Shown: piece after piece, positions 24,240-33,744 of the stretch
Layout: each line of letters begins with the position of its first letter
Numbering within the stretch: position 1 is the first letter of the stretch
NCBI RefSeq assembly: GCF_026151205.1
Contig: NC_087079.1
Span: forward strand, 17,106,945 to 17,170,944
Source of the DNA: Bolinopsis microptera
Lineage: Eukaryota > Ctenophora > Tentaculata > Lobata > Bolinopsidae
DNA: 64,000 nt
Direction: 5' to 3'
Made by a program: the position numbers and the translations under genes
The notes under the pieces: model-generated
Seen by the model: only the letters and a program-made list of their open reading frames with translations
What the model was told of the DNA's origin: nothing
Database searches by the model: none

Positions 24240-24707
24240 CAGTAAACGACCGGGGGTAGGATTTGGCCGGGGCCGGGAATGTCCAAATTTTGCCGGGGCC
24301 GGGAATTGGCCGTTCTGGAATTTGGCCGGGGCCGGGGCCGTGAATTTAATAAATCAACGGCCAAGTTAGAACTTTTCAGGACTTAGGATCTGAACTTATT
24401 TTTACATGACAATATAATGTTCGTATCAATTGAGCAGTTTAGAAGGTAATCAGATTTCATATAATATATTTTGATAAAATAATTTTGTTCAGCTGAAACA
24501 GTAAATAAAAGTTGGCCTCTGGACATCATCCTTTCAAAATTGAAAATCCATTTTAAGATTTATATGAAAGTTTTAGGCCGATTTCGATCAAAAATTCCCG
24601 GCCAAATTCACAGGCAAAAATTGAAAATCGGCCGGGGCCGGGGCTGGGAAGAAATAGCTCCCCCGGCGCCGGGATTTCACGGCGCCGGGAATCCCGGTCG
24701 ATTACTG
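24240..24707. mobile_element. hAT-like GC-rich miniature element (468 bp)
   Basis: Non-autonomous: no transposase frame. Ends are inverted repeats: the left end begins cagtaaacgaccgggg, and the right end read backwards begins cagtaatcgaccggga (one mismatch within the first 12 bases). The 8 bp duplication gatcaagt flanks it. The interior contains repeated ggccggggccggg blocks at both ends around an AT-rich centre, which makes it far more GC-rich than its surroundings. It sits inside the LINE B RT coding region, and removing it with one duplication copy restores the reading frame. Confidence 0.85.
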
Positions 24708-24715
24708 GATCAAGT
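24708..24715. repeat. Target-site duplication, right copy (hAT-like)
   Basis: Second copy of gatcaagt, followed directly by LINE B coding sequence (NGIPLERVHETKFLGVTI). Confidence 0.85.
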
Positions 24716-24885
24716 AATCAATATCAATGGCATACCTTTGGAGAGAGTACATGAAACTAAATTCTTAGGTGTAACCATTCAATCTGTATGTGCACGAAAA
24801 TTTATTTCAATCAATCAACAATCGATGAAGACCTAAACTGGAACGCACATAGAAGGAAATTAGCAAAAAACTAGCCAGCTGCTGT
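24716..24885 (+). pseudogene. LINE B reverse transcriptase, middle segment
   Basis: Encodes NGIPLERVHETKFLGVTI, the usual segment after the FADD motif. A ~40 bp insertion around 24785-24825 then shifts the frame before an EDLNWNAH-like piece. It ends at the 14 bp duplication tagccagctgctgt (24872-24885), where LINE C is inserted. Confidence 0.75.
24872..24885. repeat. Target-site duplication, left copy (LINE C)
   Basis: The 14 bp word tagccagctgctgt recurs at 26756-26769, bracketing LINE C. Confidence 0.9.
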
Positions 24886-26755
24886 TATGTCGCAAAGTAC
24901 GGCTAAGGGTTGACAACAGTCTCGGATTCCAACGCTCATGTGGATGGTTTGGGCTTCCCCAAGGCTCTGTCCTTGCACCTCTGCTATTTATCCTCTACAT
25001 CTCGGATATGTTATGTAAGGACCAGCTTCCACTGGAATGCAGCTCTAACTCAAGTCTATTCAAATATGCGGACGATGGAAGCATAGCAGTATCCCACATG
25101 GATCCTATATGTGCTCACCGGATAATGCAGCTGATGTGCAAATACCTTCATGTCTGGTGCAGTAAATGGAAACTAATCCCGAACTGTGATAAAAACAAAA
25201 CCGAGTGCATAATGATCGCACCAGCATCCTCAACTGCACCTGATGTCACAACCTTAAGTCCGTTAATTATTGGCAGCAGACCCATAACCTATACGTATCA
25301 ATCAACTGTTCTCGGATTAACAATCGACAACAAGCTCACATTCAAGGGTCACGCAAAATTCAAACTCAAGCAATGCTGGTTTGCCTGGCACAGGATCACC
25401 CAAAACTCCACCCGCCACAGAGGTCTGAATACAAGCTCACTCAGAATGCTCTTCAGAACAGTGGTACTCACAAAACTTCTATATGCTGCTCCTATATGGC
25501 TAAAAGATAACCTCGACACTTTCAAAGACTTTTATGCCAGGGTCCTCTTGAAGATAAGCGGGGCCACTCACCATCCTCCCAAAGATTTGACCTCTGTTGC
25601 GCTTGGGATTCCACCCCTTGAGATATCCTACAAGATGGTCACTATAAAATTTATAATAAAAGCACTTACAAGTGACCCATTTATGCAAGGGCTCATCTTG
25701 CAGCTAGAGGAGGCAAAGGCCCACCGATACCAGCACCATATTGACGAGATACGTAAGTTTCTAACGTGGAAAACTGGGTCCAAAGAACTAAACAGAAGCA
25801 AAATAGACCTTCTGACTAGTGTCCAGAACGATGTTGTCAGCTACTCAAAAGAAGAAATAATCCGCTTCATGGAGTTTACTTGGAATAAACATCTCCTGCT
25901 GAACCCAAGAATAAATCAGAGTGAGGGTCAGATACTGGATAACATTGATGAAAGGAGCAAACGATTATTTCCTCGCTACTCAAGCAGAAACACGGATACT
26001 AAGGTTATGTCTCTCCTACATGGCCATGACATCACTTTTGCAGCCTTCCAGGCAAGGGTAGCCAACAACTGCGACCCTCAGTGTCCAAATTGTAAGGTAT
26101 TGGACACCAATTATCACAGACTCTTCTACTGTCCACTGTGCAGCTGCTCTTACAGGGAAACCCTGCAGGACCATTCCTTTAATGACCAACCATCATGGTC
26201 TATCTTAAGAGATGATAGTGATAACAGCATCACTGCCTTCCGCTCTCTAGCACAAATTGCCATTGGTGAACTATCATAAAGATGATTATTATAGTGCTCA
26301 TCTCTTGTGACATTTATTCTTCTTCAGCCTCTACTACTCACTCTACTGCCTCATCTTCTGAACATCATTATCTTTAGTATAGTTGAGGATTCTCAACACC
26401 CACTTTCAAGTTGAGTACTCTCGACCCACTTAGTCCACATGCCTTGCAAACTTACAGCACGGTATTTGTAATGGTCTAAGTTCCTAATATTCGCCAAAGA
26501 TGGTTCCTCTAGTCAACCGTAGGAGAAGAGAAAGCTCAACAATAAATTAGATGGCTGCATTTTGTTTTCATTTTATTAGGTCCTAGTATTTATTCCTATT
26601 GTCTTAAAGTTTTAAGAGAACTCACCTTAAATTATTTTAATGCAGTCACTCAGATAAGTTTATATCAGGACAATTCAATAAAGACACATACTCTGCCCAC
26701 AATAAGGGGCCATAATTGTTTCAATTATGTAACTGTATAGAATTATTATTATTAT
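24886..26755 (+). mobile_element. LINE C, 5'-truncated non-LTR retrotransposon
   Basis: A 1,870 bp insertion inside LINE B, with a 14 bp target-site duplication on both sides and a short (att)n tail at 26742-26755, as expected for target-primed insertion. The 5' end falls within the RT palm, a normal 5' truncation. Only the RT end and C-terminal domain are present (24891-26279), followed by a ~475 bp 3' UTR. The coding frame has no stop, so the insertion is fairly young. Confidence 0.88.
24891..26279 (+). CDS. LINE C reverse transcriptase, C-terminal part
   Basis: The open frame starts directly at the truncation (no start codon of its own; an internal ATG is at 25008). It begins before FGLPQGSVLAPLLFILYISD, then has the catalytic KYADDGSIAV motif, LGLTIDNKLTF, a thumb, and a long C-terminal domain with a zinc-knuckle-like CPNCKVLDTNYHRLFYC (C-x2-C-x7-H-x4-C). 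It ends at 26277-26279. The knuckle and overall order suggest an I/Jockey-type C-terminus; RNase H was not recognised. The fragment lacks the fingers and first catalytic Asp, so it is not a working enzyme. Confidence 0.85.
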   Translation, partial: RKVRLRVDNSLGFQRSCGWFGLPQGSVLAPLLFILYISDMLCKDQLPLECSSNSSLFKYADDGSIAVSHMDPICAHRIMQLMCKYLHVWCSKWKLIPNCDKNKTECIMIAPASSTAPDVTTLSPLIIGSRPITYTYQSTVLGLTIDNKLTFKGHAKFKLKQCWFAWHRITQNSTRHRGLNTSSLRMLFRTVVLTKLLYAAPIWLKDNLDTFKDFYARVLLKISGATHHPPKDLTSVALGIPPLEISYKMVTIKFIIKALTSDPFMQGLILQLEEAKAHRYQHHIDEIRKFLTWKTGSKELNRSKIDLLTSVQNDVVSYSKEEIIRFMEFTWNKHLLLNPRINQSEGQILDNIDERSKRLFPRYSSRNTDTKVMSLLHGHDITFAAFQARVANNCDPQCPNCKVLDTNYHRLFYCPLCSCSYRETLQDHSFNDQPSWSILRDDSDNSITAFRSLAQIAIGELS

Positions 26756-26769
26756 TAGCCAGCTGCTGT
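26756..26769. repeat. Target-site duplication, right copy (LINE C)
   Basis: Second copy of tagccagctgctgt, in frame with LINE B coding sequence that follows (ASCCGMLNRI). Confidence 0.9.
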
Positions 26770-27351
26770 GGCATGCTAAATAGAATTAAAGATAACATTC
26801 CCACATCACTCCATAAAGATCTGTATCACACTCTGTTTGAAAGCTATCTTGCATATGGTATAACTGTCTGGGGAGGCCGAGGGGCATCTAACAAAAAACT
26901 TGAACCTCTGTTCAAAGCACAGAAAATGTGTGCCCGCATAATGTTTGGAGATAAAGAAGCATACTTGGATAAATTTAAAACTAGTGCACGATGCAGACCC
27001 TACGGGGAGCAAATCCTGGGCAAGGAATTCTACAGAAAGGAGCATACAAAACCCCTCTTCAACACCCATGAAATCATGAATGTGCATAATCTGTACTTCT
27101 ACCATTGTATTAATGACATCTTCAAGGTCTTGAAATATAGAACTCCTATATCACTATACTCCCTCTTTGAAAAATCTGGCAGACTTGGCAAAGAGACACT
27201 CATTCTCACACCTAAACCATCAGACAGCTACATATACAGAGCAGGGACAATATGGAATACAGTACGACAAAATCTCATGCTAACTACATTCACCTGTTAT
27301 AAGCCCAATCACCTCAAATCATCCATAAAAATCACCATCACTCGCACTTAA
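26770..27351 (+). pseudogene. LINE B reverse transcriptase, C-terminal segment
   Basis: Continues LINE B after LINE C: GMLNRIKDNIP, then the thumb peptide LFESYLAYGITVWGG, a KAQKMCARIMFG motif, NVHNLYFYHCINDIFK and a C-terminal YIYRAGTIWNTVRQNL motif, ending at 27351. This block order is standard for the end of CR1/Jockey-type RT ORFs. The longer frame that opens at 26716 begins in the LINE C tail and is not a real start. Confidence 0.83.
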
Positions 27352-28040
27352 AAGGAAGGAGAACCAAATGACTGGAACTTAGCCTTAAACAGCGTTCGAC
27401 AAAATTCAAAAACTTTAAAATTGACCTTGCCTAGATTACTTAAGCTTGAAAAAGCGGTAATATCTTAGCAAAATATAACTTGCAGCAGCCCCATACCTTG
27501 TCATGAACATAATATCGAAACTACCTCTGTAATCACATCTTTCTCTGGGTGCAAAATGAATATATAATATAGGTTTATTAGTTTTATAGAAATTTAAAAG
27601 TTCTATAGAATTTTATTATAGTAGGATTATAAACATTTTGTTTGTGTGTTTTGTGTTATGCATTTTTATACCTATTTTAGAAGAGATTTTTATAGAATGT
27701 TAGAAGTGCAGTTAAGTAGGGTCAGTTTCAGACGAATTAAGCATAAATGACATCATTGCCATGTCTGAAGTGGTTTGTAAATGGGCCATTGTTAGCCCAA
27801 GCGTTTTGGTCCGTCATTCCTGCCACTCAGCATTGCCTACTGTAAAGTAGAAATTTTTCTGAGACAATAGAGAAACTGACCTTGTCTCACTAAATTCAAC
27901 CACTTTCCATAATAAAATTACTAACAAATAAAGTTTTTTAAATAATTAAATTTTATATACAACCACTAAAGAATTTTTCCTCAAGTTTACTTCTAGTTAA
28001 CTAATTCGTGGTTTAAGCTCTTATTTTATTTATGAAAGGA
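27352..28040 (+). other. LINE B 3' region and AT-rich flank
   Basis: No coding frame. The first ~550 bp are probably the LINE B 3' UTR. Nothing else recognisable. Confidence 0.4.
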
Positions 28041-28048
28041 ATGTAAAA

Positions 28049-28108
28049 TAAAACTTATTGTTTCATTGAAAACTTATTGTTTCATTGAAAACTTATTGTT
28101 TCATTGAA
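28049..28108. repeat. Three tandem ~21 bp repeats
   Basis: The word aaaacttattgtttcattga occurs three times in a row, almost exactly. No gene context. Confidence 0.85.
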
Positions 28109-28127
28109 TAATGCTTCTCGCAACCAC

Positions 28128-28215
28128 TTGTAGGTTAACAACCTACCAGGACGCGCGCCGAGTTGGACTCGTCAATATATGGAACAGATATTTTACAAGT
28201 ATCACCCGTTGAGAA
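28128..28215 (+). repeat. Dispersed repeat R1, copy 1
   Basis: Contains gtaggttaacaacctac (a 7 bp stem), then accaggacgcgcgccgagtt, then ggaacagatattttac.agtatcacccgtt. The whole block recurs at 29286-29373, and its last ~35 bp recurs inverted at 28978-29012. Possibly a degraded miniature element; no clear duplicated target was seen. Confidence 0.65.
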
Positions 28216-28392
28216 TCAACTGCTCGCAATACATTATTGCTTAAAAATTGTTAAATATGCTCGCTATACACTTAACTTTTAGATTCCGCATTTATATGTA
28301 CATATTAGTTCATAATACCAAATAACAATAATAAATAAATTAAAAGCATGAAGAGGTCCAAAACCAATTCAAGCATGATACCAGATTAGAAC

Positions 28393-28453
28393 CAACATTG
28401 AACACATTGTCATCGGAAGCTGCAAGCTTCCGATGACAATGTGTTCAATGTTG
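28393..28453. repeat. Perfect 29 bp inverted repeat (hairpin)
   Basis: Left arm 28393-28421, loop gca, right arm 28425-28453, with no mismatch. The arms begin caacattgaacacattgtc. It could be a tiny foldback element, or the turn-round point of an inverted duplication in the assembly. Confidence 0.85.
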
Positions 28454-28977
28454 TTATTATGCAGTCACCTTCAGGCGGTGTCGACGGATTATGTGAAAAG
28501 GCTTTTTGACAGGCTGTGCCCTTACAATAATTAAATTGAACCATTGCCTGTTACGATGTACATATGAGTGTTGGATAATTGAGCCACGCAAGTGCTCGCG
28601 CGCACATTTGAACTGATCAATAGGTTTATCAAAAAGCATAATGCAAAGAGCGAGTGAAAGGAAGGAACAAAAATTTGTATTTGATCTCAAGCACATGCAA
28701 GCGCGCGTTGTCACGTGGCTTCACATAGCCATGAGTCTACGCGTACTGCGTAACGCACCTTTGGCGGTTACGCACTACTGCAAGCAAAAGGGGTCTGGTT
28801 AAAGCAATCGCGTGACTTAAACACTGCAATATCATTGGTCATCTTTATATTCGATGAGAAATACAAAGTAGAGCGCTTTTCCTATAATCCATGGTGAGTG
28901 AATTAGTAAAACCGACATGAGTCTTGGGGAAATTCGAAAAGTAAAATTTAAGCGTTTTGAGCGTCGTATGAAGTTTA
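28454..28977. other. Unique DNA without a recognisable gene
   Basis: No long frame with protein-like content. It includes a CG- and CACGTG-containing stretch at 28685-28790. Short frames on the minus strand (28457-28714, 28832-29068) show no family motif. Confidence 0.4.
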
Positions 28978-29012
28978 ACGGGTGATACTCGTAAAATATC
29001 TGTTCCATATAT
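28978..29012 (-). repeat. Dispersed repeat R1, inverted partial copy
   Basis: Reads aacgggtgatactcgtaaaa and on to tgttcc, the reverse complement of the end of R1 copies at 28128 and 29286. Confidence 0.7.
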
Positions 29013-29285
29013 TGTACGGGCGAAATAGTTGGTCGCGCGCAGTACGCCGCGCTTTTGGTGTTGACCATTGGTGGCAGGTACTTTTTGTCCTATTACGTCA
29101 CGGCGCAGTATTGCACGCACACTACACACTGATAAAGCTTCTCACACTGATAAAGCTTCTCTCAGATCACAGTTTAAGTTAGATCATCGATCAGTTAATG
29201 ATTAACAAAGAAAACAAAATATTGAAACAACGGATTATAATATATAATGTTTATATTTCTAAATCCCGTGCACAGTGTAACATTA

Positions 29286-29373
29286 TGAATTGTAGGTTTA
29301 CAACCTACCAGGACGCGCGCCGAGTTGGACTCGTCGGCGGTCCTGGAACAGATATTTTACGAGTATCACCCGT
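29286..29373 (+). repeat. Dispersed repeat R1, copy 2
   Basis: Same block as 28128-28215 with a small insertion (ggcggtcc) before the ggaacagatattttac word. Confidence 0.65.
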
Positions 29374-29639
29374 TAACATTATGAACTGGAAATGTCATTT
29401 TAAATTCTTTGATCGGAGCAACATCTTGAAGATTAACTCAATCTTCAAGTTCAAGCGTTCGGCATAAAGTTTGTCATACGTTGTATGATCCGCCGCGCAC
29501 GAGTGAAGCGACGGTGGGAGTTACCACGTAATACAATGTAGAGTATGGTGGCCGAGGAGGCTCATTTTAAAAAATAAAATAAAAAACCATGCTCACGTGG
29601 TCAGGAGGCTCATTCGGCCGAGGAGGATTATTATTTTTA

Positions 29640-29895
29640 ATGACCCTGCTCGGCCATGGCCGAGGAGTATCAAACCATATGACAGAAAAATGAGCCTCCT
29701 CGGCCATGGCCGAGCAGTATCAAACAATATGACGGAAATATGGCCGAGCAGTATCAAACAATATGACGGAAATATGGCCGAGCAGTATCAAACAATATGA
29801 CGGAAAAATGAGTCTCCTGGGCCATGGCCAAGCAGTATCAAACAATATGACGGAAAAATGAGTCTCCTCGGCCATGGCCGAGCAGTATATACAGT
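29640..29895. repeat. Minisatellite with palindromic ctcggccatggccgag
   Basis: About six units of roughly 35-50 bp built from ggccgagcagtatcaaac, aatatgacggaaaaatgag and ctcctcggccatggcc. Shorter units lack the ggccat part. Flanking DNA at 29545-29640 has degraded copies. The small open frame 29597-29800 is produced by the repeat. Confidence 0.85.
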
Positions 29896-29899
29896 ATCA

Positions 29900-31985
29900 A
29901 AACATCTCGCGCGCAATGCGCGTCTTTTACTTCTTAACAATGTCACGCACAGCGGCTTACGTAAACAACAAAACAGCGTGGACTAAGTTTGCATAATCAA
30001 ACTAATGATATAAAGGGTTATTTCGACTCGAATTATAGAACGGACATGTCATTGTCATCATTTTTATACTGATTACCTGAGGACCCCAGGCTTTAATGTT
30101 GGTAAACAACCGAATAGAGATTAGGCGGAATGACAGGCTGAGCGCGGCCCAGTAATATACTGATTGATTGATTGGGAATCGAGCGGTTTACTCGATTATT
30201 GTTTACTCAAAATTATAATACAAACATTAATAGATAGAATATAGTAACGTTAAAGAATTCTTTAAAAAGAAACCCTCTACTCTGGAAAGGGCACTGCACA
30301 CTGTTATCAAAAAGTACACTGTGATCATGAAGTACTATGAACTACAGATTTAAAAACACGACGCTTCACGCTACACATGATATTACACATCCATAATATC
30401 GATCCTATAGGTTAAGAAATTTAGACTTGCACTGAACAGCTTGGACTATTGTTTTTAAAATTTTGTGCAAAATTTTACCATCAGTGATAATGATTTTGGC
30501 CGGTAACTCAGCGCTTACAGTAATTATTATGAGCGCGCGGTTGAGATAAATGTATGGAAAAGGAATTTAGCGGCAGTGAAATGCTTGCTTATCTACGCTA
30601 AGTGGGGGTCGTTATGCGAGCGGTTATTAATCTTAAAATCTCTTTTACAAAATGAAACACAGATGTAAAATAATGAATTTATAAGAGCATTATCCGAGAA
30701 CCCTTAAACACTGCAATGAAACTCTGCTGAAAAATCCGTTAAGTAGGTGAGAATTTACCTACCATCGGAAAGTTCCAAAATCTGTAGCTTAATCCAAAAC
30801 GTTTACAATAACATAAACCCGCCACGTAAAGGGTTTATATAACAGATCATCCCGCGCTAGCGGGATGATCTGATAAACACATACGAGTGCGCGCAGCGCA
30901 CGAGTTTTGTGTTAATATGTAATCCCGAAGCGCCAGCTGAGGGATTACATTTATTTAGCCCTGAGCGTGAAGTGTTTATGGATTATAATTATCTCCGGCG
31001 ATTTCGACAAGGGATTTATACTTTAGATAGGGGGTGAACCATACAAATAAACTTGCTCGGATTTTTAAAATTTTTGTACCATTGTTTTCTAGAGACTGTG
31101 AGAATTTTCACAGTACCAAATTTGTCATACCTTTTTGGAAAGATCAGTGAGTTTTGCCTAGGTGCCATGTTTGATGGTGCGCGGCTTTTGGAGCAAAATT
31201 AGCTGTAAAAGTCGCGTAATTTGACCAAATTTGACCAAATTCGTTGATTTTTGTCGTATTATTTGGATATATCTTCAGTTCCTTGAATGAGATCATTCTG
31301 AAAATTGGCGACGACCTTCCAATAGGGATTTCATAACTGTCCGAAAAATTTGGTGGATATCGGGGTTGATATAGTGATCAAAATGGAGCAAAATACGCTG
31401 CTTTTAGCTGTAACATAATGTCTGATGGTTGGATATGCTTTAAACTTTTCGGACACTTTCCTTGTAAGTCTATGAGTAAGCTTACCAATTTTTGTTGCAA
31501 TCAGAGGTCGGGAAGGATACTTAATATCTATTTGTTTGAAGAAAATTGTGCTGGCCGAAATTAGCGCTAAAAAACCATCCTACAGTCGGCACGCACGGCT
31601 CACTGTCGATGGCGCACTACCTACTTTAGAAGAGAGTGATAAAATAGTTTTTATTTCGGAATACGGGTCTGATTTTAGTTTAGATTTTGTTTAGAGCCCA
31701 GTTGTTGATTCTAACTGTACTGTCCGGAACACGATTGGAAAGCAGTTCATCAAGATTCAATCTGAATGTCAAACCGATCTGTCATAGTGGAGCAATAGCT
31801 TGAACGTTAGCAGGAACAAGAGCTGGAAGGAGAGCAAGCAAAACAATACTATTTTTAGGGCACGGACAAGGGTAGCTGGCTAGTTGCCAACTTCTCACGC
31901 CACGCGTTGGAGAAATTCCAAGAATTAGCTGCTTTGGCAACGTTCCCAGGAATTTGCGTGTAAAAGAAGTGGACGGTTACGATGT
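29900..31985. other. Unique AT-rich DNA with hairpins, no gene seen
   Basis: No coding frame of note. Two inverted repeats stand out: 30847-30876 (13 bp arms cagatcatcccgc, 4-base loop) and about 30919-30952 (10 bp arms atgtaatccc/gggattacat). The segment 31020-31600 is simple AT-rich sequence with repeated tttgaccaaa/aaaat words. Confidence 0.45.
30847..30876. repeat. 13 bp perfect inverted repeat
   Basis: Arms cagatcatcccgc and gcgggatgatctg around a four-base loop (gcta). A second, shorter inverted repeat follows 45 bp later. Confidence 0.8.
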
Positions 31986-31992
31986 TTCATAT

Positions 31993-32076
31993 CACGTGGT
32001 GCGCTTTCGTGTCACGTGGTATAGACTCGGCGTATGCTATTGGTGGCACGTGGTACGCACGTGACGCGCCCACGTG
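31993..32076. promoter_or_regulatory. Cluster of five CACGTG E-box words
   Basis: CACGTG at 31993, 32013, 32047, 32058 and 32071, all within 84 bp of locally GC-rich sequence in otherwise AT-rich DNA. CACGTG is the classical bHLH binding word. No adjacent gene, TATA box or initiator could be tied to it, so the regulatory label is only a possibility. Confidence 0.3.
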
Positions 32077-32509
32077 ATCGCGCGTCTAACTGTTCTACTA
32101 TTATCGAGTTCTAATCAGCAGTATCATTGATTATTGTAAGTCGGAGAATTGAATGATAAACATCAGTACAAATTTCCGGGGCGGGATGATATCACCTTGA
32201 GATGTTTATCTAACAGCGGGCCGGGCTGAGTGATAATATGATCCCGCGTCGAAATCCCGGAGATATTTATAATCATACACTCCTTGCACTTTGAGATGGC
32301 GTCGAAACTAATGTCTTCTGCCCTGGTTATTATACCATCGAGTAGTTGTTCACATGATAACATATTTAACTCTTATGGAATTGTCTCAAACTTATACTCT
32401 ACCAAATATATAGATGTAAAAAAAGCACAAGGGAAAAAATTGATAATCAATGTGATAAACTTTTTTTTGTTGTTGATCAAGCAGAGGGTAGTAAATACAG
32501 GGACGGATA

Positions 32510-32800
32510 CCTAACAATGAGACAGAGATTGAACAGTGAGACAGAGATTTAACACCGATACGGAGATTGAACAGCGAGACGGAAAATAAACGATGAGACA
32601 GATATTGAACACTAGGAGTTGGACGGACATTAAATACAGAGAGAACTATTTAACACGAGATAGAGATTGAAAATTGAAAGACAGATATTAAACACTGCAC
32701 AGTGAGACGGACAGTCAATACGCAGGGATACGGAGGGAAACACTGGGACGGTCATCAAACATTGAGGGAGACGGAGAATCGAGAGAGTTAACACTGAGTG
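32510..32800. repeat. Degenerate ~24-26 bp repeats (gagacagagattgaaca)
   Basis: Variants of gagacagagattgaacagt or gagacggagattgaaca recur about a dozen times with drift in length. Not coding. Confidence 0.7.
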
Positions 32801-33597
32801 ACATAAACACTAATGTGCACGATTGTTGAACTACTCAAACTCTATCCCCATTCAAAACATCAAATAACAAATGCTGTCAGTAACAGATTGAAAAATAACA
32901 TTGCTGATTGCATTACTTTAAGATTAAAATTATAACCATTCTGAGCTGCGAAAGTAGCATTTGGAATTGAATTTCAATCCTCCAACAAACTTCAGTAAAA
33001 TACACGATGTCATATGTTTCAAAAGATTGTTATATTTTAATCTACCCTTGCTTATTTAATTAACCTCGTGCTATTTGCTAAAGAGAGAATAGCATTAGCA
33101 GATCTAGTTCACGTCTTCAGATTTTCATTTAAGTCTGCGTGATGTAATTCGATGAAGCCACAAATCTCACAGAGCTACAGAATTCAGTGATCGTCTACAA
33201 CACCAATAAAACCTGAAAAAATGGAAGTTATGATATACATTTTAGAAACTCCATTGCAACATATTGCAATAGATCATCTAATCCGGGGTATAGTATGATG
33301 TGAAATTTGAAAAGTATTTAATATAAAAGCAAATTGTTTTCTCGTTAGGAAAATTTATCAAATAATCATGCGAATTGTGATAGCGTTCTACGACACCGTG
33401 ATTAATGAATATAGTGTTCTTCGTTTACTCTCAAATCTGGATCCTAATTCTACCAGCTTCACGGAACTCAGAAAAGAACTTTCCTCTGCCACTACACGAA
33501 GGCCAACGCAGTAAATTTTAATGCTAAAGATATCTTTCTTCAAGAAGCACTCTAAAATTTGGATCAGAATAATAAACAATGAACCTTATGCCAAATT
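32800..33597. other. Unique AT-rich DNA, no gene seen
   Basis: No protein-like frame, repeat or RNA gene recognised. Confidence 0.4.
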
Positions 33598-33731
33598 ATT
33601 AGACGGAGATCGTCTACTGATATTTCTCCGGAGTTTGCAGTTCCACGACCGGAGACCATCTACGGTAATTTTGTTGATTCTGTATGAATTAATCTCCGAG
33701 AAATTCCCGGAGAGCTTCATCTCCGTCTAAT
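33598..33731. mobile_element. Small inverted-repeat element (134 bp)
   Basis: Ends are perfect 13 bp inverted repeats (attagacggagat at 33598-33610; its reverse complement at 33719-33731). The interior has further tctccgg/ccggaga pairing. A third gtagacggag word follows at 33735. No target duplication was confirmed, so a chance or non-transposon inverted repeat remains possible. Confidence 0.45.
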
Positions 33732-33744
33732 ACAGTAGACGGAG

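Larger units (their letters stand above)
23433..27920 (+). mobile_element. LINE B, CR1/Jockey-like, with two nested insertions
   Basis: A second plus-strand non-LTR element, starting within the RT region (5' truncated) and running through three coding blocks: 23434-24239, 24716-24885 and 26770-27351. Blocks are separated by a hAT-like miniature element and by LINE C, each bracketed by its own target-site duplication. Small frameshifts and one missing stretch occur near 23500-23590, and a ~40 bp insertion breaks the frame near 24785-24825. The AT-rich DNA from 27352 to about 27920, with a possible aataaa at about 27928, is probably the 3' UTR. Confidence 0.75.

Noticed and set aside
28393-28453. 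Hairpin as a transcription terminator
   Set aside because: No transcript or U-run context, and intrinsic terminators are not expected in an animal genome.
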